Shown one piece after another: positions 12,229 to 21,288 of a stretch of DNA of 64,000 bases (its first letter is position 1; each line of letters starts with the position of its first letter). The stretch lies in contig NZ_FKII01000042.1 in the NCBI RefSeq assembly GCF_900078745.1, positions 1 through 64,000 on the forward strand, given 5' to 3'. Both the position numbers and the translations under genes were made by a program. The notes beneath the pieces are model-generated. The model searched no databases. It was not told the origin of the DNA and worked only from the letters and a program-made list of their open reading frames with translations. Origin of the DNA: Candidatus Ichthyocystis sparus (GTDB lineage Bacteria > Pseudomonadota > Gammaproteobacteria > Burkholderiales > 2013Ark19i).

Positions 12229-12672
12229 ATGGCATCAATGAACAAAGTTATGTTAATAGGTCATCTGGCAGCAGAACCGGAGGTGAGATTTACGAACAGT
12301 GGGGATCCAGTTGCGAACGTTCGCCTGGCTACTAGCTCATCGTGGAAGGATAAAAATACTGGCGAGAAAAAGGAACAAACAGAATGGCACAGGATAATAT
12401 TTTTTGGTCGTCTTGCTGAAATTGCTGGGGAATACTTAAAAAAGGGCAAAATGATTTACGTTGAGGGCAGGCTGCAAACGCGTAAATGGCAAGATCAAAG
12501 TGGTCAAGATCGATACACTACTGAAATCATAGCATCAGAAATGAATATGCTGAGCAGCAAATCGCAGGACAGCGGTAGTAACAATACCTCCGTAAATGAT
12601 GTAAGCACATCTAGTAGCAATACTAGTGATGTAGCACAATTTGCTGGTCTTGATGACGATATTCCGTTCTAA
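12229..12672 (+). CDS. ssb: Single-stranded DNA-binding protein
   Basis: Binds and protects single-stranded DNA in replication, recombination and repair, and recruits partners by its C-terminal tip. The OB fold occupies residues 1 to about 112 and starts [12 protein letters not shown] Ser/Asn-rich flexible linker and the canonical acidic tip D-D-D-I-P-F follow. At 147 residues it is slightly short because of the linker. GAGGG lies 7 bases before the ATG. It is only 10 bases upstream of uvrA. Confidence 0.98.
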   Translation: MASMNKVMLIGHLAAEPEVRFTNSGDPVANVRLATSSSWKDKNTGEKKEQTEWHRIIFFGRLAEIAGEYLKKGKMIYVEGRLQTRKWQDQSGQDRYTTEIIASEMNMLSSKSQDSGSNNTSVNDVSTSSSNTSDVAQFAGLDDDIPF

Positions 12673-12682
12673 CTAAACTTCA

Positions 12683-15457
12683 ATGGCACATTCTATCCAT
12701 GATGAAATATTCATACAGGGAGCACGAACACATAATCTTAAAAACATTGATGTCGTTGTCCCCAAAAACAAGCTTGTTGTCATAACAGGACCTTCTGGTT
12801 CTGGAAAGTCTTCCTTAGCCTTTGACACTCTATTTGCGGAGGGTCAACGTAGGTATGTAGAGTCACTTTCTGCTTATGCTAGGTATTTTCTGGGAGTAAT
12901 GGACAAACCTGATGTAAAAAGTATATCAGGTTTGGTCCCGGCAATTGCAATTGAACAGCGAACATCCAATAGCAATCCTAGATCTACGGTTGGAACTGCA
13001 ACTGAAATATGCGACTATTTACGATTACTTTATGCACGTGTAGGAACTGCCCAGTGTCCAGTACATAAGTTAGATTTGAATTCGCATTCTCTGACACAAA
13101 TTGTTGACATTATTCTGCAAGATCATGTTGGCAAAAAACTGTTTATCCTAGCCCCAAATGTAGTATTTCCAGGGTTATCTTTGCATGAAACCCTGAAAAA
13201 ACTCATCCAAAAGGGTTTTATTCGATTTATTATCGATGGAATTTTATATAACGAAGAGGACATAAACTCATTAAAGGAGTGTAAGTCTTCCCCTTCCGTA
13301 GTTATCGATCGTATTGTAGTTAGCAGTGATTCTAGAGAAAGATTAACTGACTCTATAGAAACAGCTCTTAAAGTTGTATCAGAAAAAGTTTGCTGCTTTT
13401 ATCCTGATGAAGACTTATACCTAAATTACTCTACTAAGTATCGTTGCCCTTTATGTGAATATACCTTACCTTCACCGGACCCATCGCTATTCTCATTTAA
13501 TAGCCCCCATGGTGCGTGCCCAAAATGCCGAGGTCTGGGAAAGCAAAGTGACTGGTCCGTAGATAAGATAGTTGCTCATCCTCAGCTGTCAATTAGCAGC
13601 GGTGCCATTCCACTCATTTCTAAGTCTTACCCTGAGCAGATGGAAAAAATGATTAGGATTGCGGAACAATGTGGATTTCCGCGCGAACACAGCTTTCAAA
13701 ATATATCGCAAGATGTGCGCAACATTCTGCTACATGGCAATATAGATAAAGAAGATACAAAAATACCATACGATGGTCTTTTACAATTCCTAACGCAACG
13801 CTATCAACAAAAACCATTCCCTCGTGAGAAAGAGGAGTTGCAAAAATATCGTGTCACATGTGCTTGTTCATATTGTAACGGTGACAGAATAAACAACCAT
13901 GCAAAAACAGTAAAAATAAACCAACTTTCAATACACGAAGTCATGAAGATGTCCATATATGATAACTATAAGTGGTTTTCAGGGTTATCTATACCTGGGT
14001 ATAGAAAGGAAGTTGCACAAAAAATAATATACGAAATACAAGAGCGTATTATATTTTTGCTAGATGTTGGTCTTGGATACTTAACCTTAGAAAGGTCAAC
14101 AGATTCTCTATCTGGGGGAGAAGCTCAAAGAATACGTCTAGCATCACAAATTGGTTCTGGCTTAACTGGAGTTTTGTATGTGTTAGATGAGCCATCTATA
14201 GGGCTGCATCAAAAAGACAATGAACGTCTTCTCAAAACTCTATTTAGACTCAGGGACATGGGAAACTCCGTAGTTGTAATCGAACATGATGAGGATACTA
14301 TCCGCTCCGCTGATCATATCATTGACGTTGGCCCACTTGCTGGAATTAACGGTGGAAGGATTGTAGCTGAGGGATCGCTGAAGGATATTTTATCCTCTTC
14401 ATCAATTACGGGTCAGTACTTAAATCGAACTATCAAAATACCTTGTCCCAGCATACGGAAGAGGCCTCGACCAAAGAGAAAGATAATTTTGCAGGGAGCA
14501 TCGGGTAACAATCTCAAAAATGTGGATCTGCATATTCCTTTGGGACTATTCGTTTGTATCACTGGCCTTTCTGGTTCTGGAAAGTCTACACTTGTAAATG
14601 ATACTCTCTACCCTGCCCTAGCGCGCGAGATTAAAGTAAAATCTCCTGAGCCAATGGCGTACAATGCTATCATTGGTGCATCCTTTATAGACAAAATAAT
14701 TAATATAGATCAATCTCCGATCGGGCGTTCTCCCAGATCAAACTTAGCCTCTTACATCGGAATATTACCAATTATACGCGAGTTGCTAGCTGCTACTCCA
14801 CTAGCTCGTCAGAGAGCATACACTTCCAGTAGGTTTTCATTTAACAATAAGGGTGGACGTTGTGAGCACTGTGCCGGAGATGGACAAATAAAAGTTGAAA
14901 TGCTGTTCTTACCCAATATGTACGTAACATGTGACGTATGTAAAGGCAAAAGGTTTAGCCGAGAAACATTAGAAATATACTACAAGGGCAAAAATATCAC
15001 TGATATTTTAAACATGACCGTTGATGAAGCAGCTATATTCCTGGAATCCTATCCTACATTACAGAAAAAAATATCAACAATACAGGAAGTAGGACTTGGA
15101 TACATGACCCTTGGCCAATCAGCACGAACTCTATCGGGAGGTGAGGCACAAAAACTTAAACTTGCGCAAGAAATGTCGCGTGTACAAACAGGTAAAACCA
15201 TATACATATTAGACGAGCCAACTACAGGGTTACACTTTTGCGACACACATAAGCTAATTGACATACTTCTTCATCTTAGGGACAAAGACAATACGGTGGT
15301 GGTAATTGAGCACAATATAGACGTAATAAAAGCCTCCGACTGGGTAGTAGACCTAGGTCCTGGCGGCGGAAATGAGGGCGGAGAAATAATAGCATCCGGA
15401 ACACCGGAGCAAATAGCAAAAACAGAAAACAGCATCACTGGGAAATACATAAAGTAA
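12683..15457 (+). CDS. uvrA: Excinuclease ABC subunit A
   Basis: The DNA damage sensor of nucleotide excision repair; a dimeric ABC-type ATPase that loads UvrB. The 924 residues carry two ATPase modules. The first has Walker A G-P-S-G-S-G-K-S near residue 37 and signature L-S-G-G-E-A-Q-R; the second has Walker A G-L-S-G-S-G-K-S near residue 633 and signature L-S-G-G-E-A-Q-K. Cys pairs of the zinc modules are visible (C-P-L-C and C-P-K-C in the first half, C-E-H-C and C-D-V-C in the second). Length is normal. The ATG lacks a strong ribosome binding site, which fits coupling to ssb. Confidence 0.98.
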   Translation: MAHSIHDEIFIQGARTHNLKNIDVVVPKNKLVVITGPSGSGKSSLAFDTLFAEGQRRYVESLSAYARYFLGVMDKPDVKSISGLVPAIAIEQRTSNSNPRSTVGTATEICDYLRLLYARVGTAQCPVHKLDLNSHSLTQIVDIILQDHVGKKLFILAPNVVFPGLSLHETLKKLIQKGFIRFIIDGILYNEEDINSLKECKSSPSVVIDRIVVSSDSRERLTDSIETALKVVSEKVCCFYPDEDLYLNYSTKYRCPLCEYTLPSPDPSLFSFNSPHGACPKCRGLGKQSDWSVDKIVAHPQLSISSGAIPLISKSYPEQMEKMIRIAEQCGFPREHSFQNISQDVRNILLHGNIDKEDTKIPYDGLLQFLTQRYQQKPFPREKEELQKYRVTCACSYCNGDRINNHAKTVKINQLSIHEVMKMSIYDNYKWFSGLSIPGYRKEVAQKIIYEIQERIIFLLDVGLGYLTLERSTDSLSGGEAQRIRLASQIGSGLTGVLYVLDEPSIGLHQKDNERLLKTLFRLRDMGNSVVVIEHDEDTIRSADHIIDVGPLAGINGGRIVAEGSLKDILSSSSITGQYLNRTIKIPCPSIRKRPRPKRKIILQGASGNNLKNVDLHIPLGLFVCITGLSGSGKSTLVNDTLYPALAREIKVKSPEPMAYNAIIGASFIDKIINIDQSPIGRSPRSNLASYIGILPIIRELLAATPLARQRAYTSSRFSFNNKGGRCEHCAGDGQIKVEMLFLPNMYVTCDVCKGKRFSRETLEIYYKGKNITDILNMTVDEAAIFLESYPTLQKKISTIQEVGLGYMTLGQSARTLSGGEAQKLKLAQEMSRVQTGKTIYILDEPTTGLHFCDTHKLIDILLHLRDKDNTVVVIEHNIDVIKASDWVVDLGPGGGNEGGEIIASGTPEQIAKTENSITGKYIK

Positions 15458-15488
15458 GGATAGTGATATAAATGCTTGTGAAATTAGC

Positions 15489-17066
15489 TTAGCGATAGCA
15501 GCGCTTGGGGTAAAAGAACAGGCCGAACATCAAGCTCAAAAATGCTACTAAGGTTGTGTAATACATTATAGAGTAGATGGAACCAAAGTAAAAAACACTG
15601 TACATAATAATTACAGGTACCAGCCCTCCCAACAATCCATGCCCCATGTTATACACAAATGACATAGAGGTATGTCTTATCCTAGGAGGAAATAGATCTA
15701 TCAAGGCCGCACCACAGGTACCAAATACCATAGAAACTGGAATCATTATTAGAAACGCACACAAAACCATCTTCCAAAGACTCATGCCAGCACTACTTCC
15801 TCTTTGCATATACCCAGCTCTAGTTAGGGCATTAATTAGTGCAGTTCTATTACCTAACCCTATTAACTGTTTACCAACAGAAATATACTCTCTGTCAGCC
15901 AACCCATCACGGGAAAAATTGATAACACTATCCCCCAACCACCGTACAGTCTCTTGACAACTTGTCAAAGATAGAGAAGCTTCGTTGGTAGATAACAAAA
16001 AGTGCTCCCACACACCAAATTCGCAATTAGTAGTGGGTCTGTAGTGAATAACAATTGGATTTTCAACGATAGCGTTGGCATATACGGGGTAACTAACCTT
16101 AACAAGATAATCGAAACCAGGGATATACAAAGCTGTAGCCAGGAAAAAGGCAACAAGTAAAATGGTCTTTCGACCAAATTTATCTGACAAATAGCCAACG
16201 CATATCAAAACTGGAATATGTAATAGATATACGCACATAAGAATCTGATTGACAACTGACATATCAACTTTAAGCACGTTTACCAAAAATAGAAACATTA
16301 CGTAATCAATCTGATTGATACCGCTTTCTCCTAACATAATGCATATAAATGCGAAGAAAATAACTCTTAAATTATCCTTATCCAAAAAACTGTCTCTGAT
16401 GGGAGATGAAGATAGGCTACGGCTACGAACCATATCTTCAAAAACAGGTGACTCACTAATACTTAAACGTACAGATAAGGAAATCAAGAATACAAAAAGC
16501 GATAGCAAGAATGGTACTCTCCACCCCCATGACAAAAAATCTTCTTCACCAATAAACACACGTAGGGAAAATATAACTAGCGCAGTAAAAGCTACACCAA
16601 CTCCGTAGGGCAACATGACCATAGCTGAAAAAAATCCACGCCGCTCGAAGCGCACATGCTCAGCAACATAAATTGAGGCACCGGAAAACTCCCCTCCTAG
16701 AGCAATACCCTGAATTACACGCAGCATCACTAGCATAATGGGAGCATTTACACCTACCGTAGAGTACGTAGGCAAAAGCCCCATGCCAAACGCAGAGATT
16801 CCCATCAACATAAGGGTAAGCAAAAAACATGTCTTACGCCCCCAAAAATCTCCAATATAGCCAAAGATCAAACCACCTATTGGACGAGAAATAGCCGTAG
16901 TTGCCATAGCAGAAAGGGAAAGAACTGTTTGTACAACCGAATCCCCACCTGGGAAAAAAAGTGGACCTAGGATGGGTAACATCATAACGTACACCCAGAA
17001 ATCATAGCACTCAAAAACAGAGCCCATGGCTGAAGCAAAAACAACCCTCTTCATATTACTGGTCAT
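15489..17066 (-). CDS. MHS-family MFS transporter (ProP/sugar-like)
   Basis: An inner-membrane carrier of about 525 residues in the metabolite:H+ symporter branch of the MFS, recognised by the N-terminal A-S-A-M-G-S-V-F-E-C-Y-D-F-W and the loop motif G-Y-I-G-D-F-W-G-R-K. An extra hydrophilic stretch of about 100 residues lies between later helices, probably as a periplasmic loop. Substrate unknown; MHS members take up citrate, dicarboxylates, betaine or aromatic acids. ATG 17066, with AGGA 6 bases upstream, is preferred to GTG 17087, which would overlap gabD. It is cotranscribed behind the dehydrogenase gene, so it may import that enzyme's substrate or a precursor. Confidence 0.88.
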   Translation of the reverse strand: MTSNMKRVVFASAMGSVFECYDFWVYVMMLPILGPLFFPGGDSVVQTVLSLSAMATTAISRPIGGLIFGYIGDFWGRKTCFLLTLMLMGISAFGMGLLPTYSTVGVNAPIMLVMLRVIQGIALGGEFSGASIYVAEHVRFERRGFFSAMVMLPYGVGVAFTALVIFSLRVFIGEEDFLSWGWRVPFLLSLFVFLISLSVRLSISESPVFEDMVRSRSLSSSPIRDSFLDKDNLRVIFFAFICIMLGESGINQIDYVMFLFLVNVLKVDMSVVNQILMCVYLLHIPVLICVGYLSDKFGRKTILLVAFFLATALYIPGFDYLVKVSYPVYANAIVENPIVIHYRPTTNCEFGVWEHFLLSTNEASLSLTSCQETVRWLGDSVINFSRDGLADREYISVGKQLIGLGNRTALINALTRAGYMQRGSSAGMSLWKMVLCAFLIMIPVSMVFGTCGAALIDLFPPRIRHTSMSFVYNMGHGLLGGLVPVIIMYSVFYFGSIYSIMYYTTLVAFLSLMFGLFFYPKRCYR

Positions 17067-17079
17067 ATCTTTTCCTGAA

Positions 17080-18540
17080 TTACACACCGCCCAGGCACAC
17101 TAACTTAACATTTAGATAACTATCAGTCCCGTATTTAGACCCCTCTCTACCAAATCCCGACGACTTAATACCCCCAAATGGAGCGTAGGGATTCGAGTAT
17201 ATACCACAGTTAAAAACTACCATGCCAGACTCTAATCTCTCGGCAAAATGCATAAATCGCCTAATGTTTTCAGTACAAACGTAGTTGACTAAACCATAGT
17301 GGGTATTATTAGCTTCCTTAACAACTTCATCATCTTCCTTGAAGCGGTACAAGACTATAACTGGACCAAAAATCTCCTCATGTGCAATACGCATAGACAA
17401 ATCAACATTTTCCAAAACTGTGGGTTCAAAAAAATATGGACCCACATCCTTTAGTCTTCTACCTCCACGCAAAATACGTGCACCCTTTGAAACAGCATCC
17501 TCCAAAATTCCCTCAACCTTACTCACAGCTTTCTCATCAATCATGGAACAAATCCCGGAAGATGGATCTAACCCAGGGGATATGCGTTTTCTATCAAGAT
17601 GAACCATTAATATGTTCACGAAAGACTCGTATACCAGATCCTGCAAGTAAACGCGATTTGGTGCAATACAAATTTGCCCTGCAAAACGCAGCTTTGCCTC
17701 TATAAGATGTTCAACTGATTTTTCAAGAATAGCATCAGATAAAACTATGAAGGATGCATTTCCTCCCAATTCCATGGAAAGCTTCTTAAGGGTTTGAGAG
17801 CTTTTCTCGGCTAACATCTTGCCTACAGCAGTTGAACCGGTAAAGCTTAAATGAACTACTCTGTGGTCATTACATAACACATCAGTAATAGCAACAGGGT
17901 CCCCAGTAAGAATATTTATAGACCCAGCAGGAAAACCCGCCTTATCTGCCAAATGTGCCAATGCCAGTGCTGAAAGTGGTGTTTTTTCAGCTGGTTTAAG
18001 TACAACAGTGCATCCAACACACAAGGCTGGTGCTAGCTTCCTTGTAACCATTGCGGAAGGCAAATTAAACGGTGTAACAGCTGCGCAAACTCCTATTGGC
18101 TGCTTTATAACCAGATAGCGTCGATCCTTTTGTGGAGATGGTATCCAGTCTCCATATACTCGCTTGGCCTCTTCTGCAAACCATTGCACAAAGGAAGCGG
18201 CATATTTTATTTCACCAACTGCATCATTTACAGTTTTACCTGTCTCTGCAATAACTATACGTACCAGATCATCTGCATTTTCAAGAATAAGCCGTGCCCA
18301 GTCCATCATGATTTGTGAGCGAACAACAGCGGTCTCTCTACTCCATAATTCAAAAGCATCGCAAGCAGATTGGATAGCCATTGATATTTGGTGGTCTGTA
18401 GCACAGGAAACACGGCCTACAACTTTACCTGTAGATGGGTCCTCTACAGTTAACTGTTCATTAGTATCAACCCAATTACCCCCTATAAATAGGGAAGACC
18501 TCAGGAGTGAAAAATCAGATAAGTTAGATATGGAATACAT
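17080..18540 (-). CDS. gabD: NAD(P)-dependent aldehyde dehydrogenase, succinate-semialdehyde type
   Basis: A 486-residue aldehyde dehydrogenase closest in pattern to GabD, which oxidises succinate semialdehyde to succinate. It has the Asn of T-P-F-N-L-P, the cofactor-site F-T-G-S-T-A-V-G, the general base Glu in M-E-L-G-G-N-A and the catalytic Cys in G-Q-I-C-I-A-P-N-R. Length is normal. No GABA transaminase is nearby, so the aldehyde source is not shown by context and related semialdehydes are possible substrates. It lies 13 bases upstream of the MHS transporter. The ATG has only a weak ribosome binding site. Confidence 0.85.
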   Translation of the reverse strand: MYSISNLSDFSLLRSSLFIGGNWVDTNEQLTVEDPSTGKVVGRVSCATDHQISMAIQSACDAFELWSRETAVVRSQIMMDWARLILENADDLVRIVIAETGKTVNDAVGEIKYAASFVQWFAEEAKRVYGDWIPSPQKDRRYLVIKQPIGVCAAVTPFNLPSAMVTRKLAPALCVGCTVVLKPAEKTPLSALALAHLADKAGFPAGSINILTGDPVAITDVLCNDHRVVHLSFTGSTAVGKMLAEKSSQTLKKLSMELGGNASFIVLSDAILEKSVEHLIEAKLRFAGQICIAPNRVYLQDLVYESFVNILMVHLDRKRISPGLDPSSGICSMIDEKAVSKVEGILEDAVSKGARILRGGRRLKDVGPYFFEPTVLENVDLSMRIAHEEIFGPVIVLYRFKEDDEVVKEANNTHYGLVNYVCTENIRRFMHFAERLESGMVVFNCGIYSNPYAPFGGIKSSGFGREGSKYGTDSYLNVKLVCLGGV

Positions 18541-18628
18541 AAATTCATCGTTCTCAAAAGAAAATATTGGAAAAGGTTATGACTATTTAAAAATCAGAGC
18601 AAGGAAAATATCGCAATTGGAATAAAAG

Positions 18629-18652
18629 CAAGGGGAGCAAAAAGCCCCCCTA
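18629..18652 (-). terminator. Intrinsic terminator of the H1-like gene
   Basis: On the minus strand the sequence reads GGGGGGC-TTTTT-GCTCCCC followed by TTGCTTTTA, a 7-pair stem with one G-U pair and a T-rich tail. It starts about 27 bases after the stop of the H1-like gene. Confidence 0.65.
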
Positions 18653-18678
18653 ACTTTAAAGACAATTCTAGGCCATCA

Positions 18679-19887
18679 TCAACTAGCAGGACGATCAGAT
18701 GTAGGAAATGGCCAAGAACTTTGAGGAGACAAAGCAGAATAGTCAGAAGTCTTGCTATTAGAAGCCTTGCTATTTAAAGCAGAAGCTTCCTTGTGTTCAC
18801 TCTTAGCAACCTTACGAGAACCCTTAGCACCACCCTTCACTGATGACTTCGCAGACGACCCTCTAGAAGCAGACGTCTTAGAAGCAGATCCAGCAGACCT
18901 AGTACTCGACTTGGTCGTGGACTTTCTACCAGCAGAGGTTTTACTAGAAGCAGTTCTCTTAACTGTAGCTTTCTTACCAGCAGCCTTCCTGGCATAGGTT
19001 TTCTTAACAGCTGCTTTAGCTGTTGTCTTTCTAGCACCAACAGCAGACTTCTTAGCAGCAGAAGACCTAGACTTAACCTTGCGCTTAGCAGCTACCGAGG
19101 AAAGAGAGGAAGACTTAGAGGTCGTTCTTCTCTTGCTAGCAGCAGACTTACCAGCTCCACCCACCTTGCGAGAAGATGCAGACGAAACGCCAGATGCAGA
19201 CTTAGCAGAAGTCTTACGAGCAGAAGACTTCTTAACTACACGCTTAGCTTTAGCTACAGAAGATGCAGTCTTACCAGCAACAGACCTTTTAGCAGCAGTA
19301 GACCTCTTAGCAGCAGTAGACCTCTTAGCTGTAGAAGATCTTTTAGCTGCAGTAGATCTCTTAGCAGCAGTAGACTTCTTAGCTGCAGTAGATTTCTTGG
19401 CTACAGTAGATCTCTTAGCTGCAGTAGACTTCTTAGCTGCAGTAGATCTCTTAGCTGCAGTAGACTTCTTGGCTGCAGTAGATTTCTTAGCTGCAGTGGA
19501 CTTCTTAGCTGCAGTAGAACCCCTAGCAGCAACAGACCTCTTAACCGCAGTTACCTTCTTGACAGCAGACTTCCTAGAAGAAGCAGGCTTCTTAGCAGTC
19601 GTACCTTTAGCAGACCTCTTAGCAACAGAAGCCAACCGCTTACCTGCAGAAGCTGTTAATTTCTTAACAACTGCCTTATGGTCTGCCGACTTCTTAACGG
19701 TAGACCTCCTAGAAACGACCTTTCTGGCAGAAGTTTTTTTATCTGCAGAAGAAGCCGACTTAGCACTATCAACAACCTTCTTAACGACTTTAGATTTCAT
19801 TTTTTTAGCCTCTTTTTTAGCGGTGGACTTCCCACTTACCCCCAAAAATGCCTTGGACTTAGAGGAAGACCTACTCAAACCCACCAT
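18679..19887 (-). CDS. Histone H1-like Lys/Ala/Ser-rich DNA-binding protein
   Basis: A 402-residue protein made almost entirely of Lys, Ala, Ser, Thr and Arg, like the C-terminal tail of eukaryotic H1 and bacterial H1 homologues (Bordetella BpH1, chlamydial Hc2, AlgP). Residues 124 to about 201 (bases 19285-19518) are 13 hexapeptide units of the form S-T-A-A-K-K/R, an 18-bp tandem array. Flanking parts are irregular versions of the same pattern. The final 25 residues are less basic. GGAGGT lies 5 bases before ATG 19887. It probably binds and compacts DNA. The array is prone to unit gain and loss, so length likely differs among strains. The opposite strand is also open through much of the gene, a composition artefact. 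Confidence 0.85.
   Translation of the reverse strand: MVGLSRSSSKSKAFLGVSGKSTAKKEAKKMKSKVVKKVVDSAKSASSADKKTSARKVVSRRSTVKKSADHKAVVKKLTASAGKRLASVAKRSAKGTTAKKPASSRKSAVKKVTAVKRSVAARGSTAAKKSTAAKKSTAAKKSTAAKRSTAAKKSTAAKRSTVAKKSTAAKKSTAAKRSTAAKRSSTAKRSTAAKRSTAAKRSVAGKTASSVAKAKRVVKKSSARKTSAKSASGVSSASSRKVGGAGKSAASKRRTTSKSSSLSSVAAKRKVKSRSSAAKKSAVGARKTTAKAAVKKTYARKAAGKKATVKRTASSKTSAGRKSTTKSSTRSAGSASKTSASRGSSAKSSVKGGAKGSRKVAKSEHKEASALNSKASNSKTSDYSALSPQSSWPFPTSDRPAS
19285..19518 (-). repeat. 18-bp tandem repeat array inside the H1-like gene
   Basis: Thirteen units of 18 bp encode S-T-A-A-K-K or S-T-A-A-K-R, with a few variants (S-T-V-A-K-K, S-S-T-A-K-R). Frame is kept throughout. Units differ mainly by silent changes and by Lys/Arg at the sixth position. 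Confidence 0.9.
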
Positions 19888-20210
19888 AAACTACCTCCAC
19901 AGTTGCATCATAAAAATCAGAAGGCAAGGAGGGGTACCCAAAATCCCCAACGACTAGAAAAAGCTCATACCACCAAACATTTATTGTTTCTTAAAGGAAA
20001 GAAAAAATTCCATTACAAAAAGTAAGCAATAAATTCATTACCAAAACGCAAAATGAACAGATTCTTATAAAAAAAGCATGCTTTATAGTTGCAACGTTCA
20101 ACAACAAAAGTGTAATTAACTAGAAAAACTTGTTCTTGTCAATTTTTTAAACGTCAATATGCCATAAACGTATCGTTAGTGAGACACTTATGCAAAACAA
20201 ATTTGAAATT
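19888..20210. other. Spacer between nrdB and the H1-like gene, with candidate promoter
   Basis: No gene seen. Read on the minus strand towards the H1-like gene, a perfect TTGACA (20137-20142) has only a poor -10 at the right distance, and a TATAAA (20082-20087) has only a weak -35. One of them may drive the H1-like gene. I see no clear terminator for nrdB. Confidence 0.35.
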
Positions 20211-21269
20211 CTAATCCCAACTGAGAGTACCACCAGACTGATACTCAGTTACACGGGTCTCAAAAAAATTCTTCTCCTTCTTCAAATCCATCATCTCACT
20301 CATCCATGGGAATGGATTTTCTTGACCAGCAAACAAGGGTTCTAGGCCTATCTGAACCATACGACGGTTGGCAATAAATCGCAGATACGCACTGAACATG
20401 TCAGCATTCAAACCCAAAACGCCTCTTGGCATAGTATCAACAGCATATCGATACTCTAATTCCACTGCTTTAGTCATTAATCCGACTAGTTCTTTTTTGA
20501 AGGCTGCAGTCCAAAGTTCCGGATTTTCTATTTTTATTTGATTAATTAAATCAATACCAAAATTGCAATGCATGGACTCGTCTCGCATAATGTATTGGTA
20601 TTGCTCAGCAGCACCAGTCATTTTATTTTGACGCCCAAGAGCCAATATCTGGACAAAACCAACGTAAAAGAACAATCCCTCCATAATACACGCAAATACT
20701 ACGATGGACCTTAGCAAGGCTTGATCATTAGTAAATGTACCCGTTTTAAAATTTGGGTCCGTCAGCACGTCAATAAACGGGATTAAAAACTCGTCCTTGT
20801 CACGAATAGATGGTATCTCATGATAGGCATTAAAAGTTTGACCTTCATCCAAGCCTAATGATTCCACAATATACTGATAAGCATGGGTATGAATAGCCTC
20901 CTCAAAAGCTTGCCTTAACAGAAATTGCCTGCATTCAGGAGCGGTAATATGGCGATATGTACCCAAAACTATATTGTTCGCAGCCAATGAATCAGCTGTG
21001 ACAAAAAATCCAAGATTACGCTCTACAATAAGACGCTCATCGTCAGTAAGTCCTTTAGGGTTCTTCCAAAGCTCAATATCACGAGACATACCTATTTCAT
21101 TGGGCATCCAATGGTTAGCACACGCAGACTGATACTTGTCCCATGCCCACTTATACTTCAAGGGAACTAACTGGTTAACATCAGTTTCGCCATTAATAAT
21201 CCTTTTATCAGCAGCCCGCACACGCCGTCCTAGAGCTGGATCCACTTCATCTTTAGTCAGAGTTGACAT
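20211..21269 (-). CDS. nrdB: Ribonucleotide reductase class Ia, beta subunit
   Basis: Holds the di-iron tyrosyl radical cofactor that starts deoxyribonucleotide synthesis in NrdA. In the 352 residues the first metal ligand is an Asp (D93) and E124-x-x-H127 is followed by Y131, the radical Tyr position. Later ligands are in M-E-G and D-E-S-M-H. Asp plus Tyr indicates class Ia, not the Phe-containing class Ic of Chlamydia, although the overall sequence resembles that branch. The C-terminal tail, which docks in NrdA, ends G-G-T-L-S-W-D. It follows nrdA by 19 bases with a good ribosome binding site. Confidence 0.96.
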   Translation of the reverse strand: MSTLTKDEVDPALGRRVRAADKRIINGETDVNQLVPLKYKWAWDKYQSACANHWMPNEIGMSRDIELWKNPKGLTDDERLIVERNLGFFVTADSLAANNIVLGTYRHITAPECRQFLLRQAFEEAIHTHAYQYIVESLGLDEGQTFNAYHEIPSIRDKDEFLIPFIDVLTDPNFKTGTFTNDQALLRSIVVFACIMEGLFFYVGFVQILALGRQNKMTGAAEQYQYIMRDESMHCNFGIDLINQIKIENPELWTAAFKKELVGLMTKAVELEYRYAVDTMPRGVLGLNADMFSAYLRFIANRRMVQIGLEPLFAGQENPFPWMSEMMDLKKEKNFFETRVTEYQSGGTLSWD

Positions 21270-21288
21270 ATCTCATCCCTTTTAATTA

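Noticed and set aside
19285-19518. Possible CRISPR array
   Set aside because: The 18-bp units are contiguous with no spacers and encode protein.
19079-19957. 292-codon plus-strand frame opposite the H1-like gene
   Set aside because: Mirror image of the Lys/Ala repeat (Leu/Ala/Val/Asp pattern) caused by the repetitive codons; the minus strand has the proper start signal and terminator.
20211-21269. Chlamydia-like class Ic reading of NrdB
   Set aside because: Although the surroundings resemble that branch, the radical position is Tyr (Y131) and the first ligand is Asp (D93), so class Ia is the better call.
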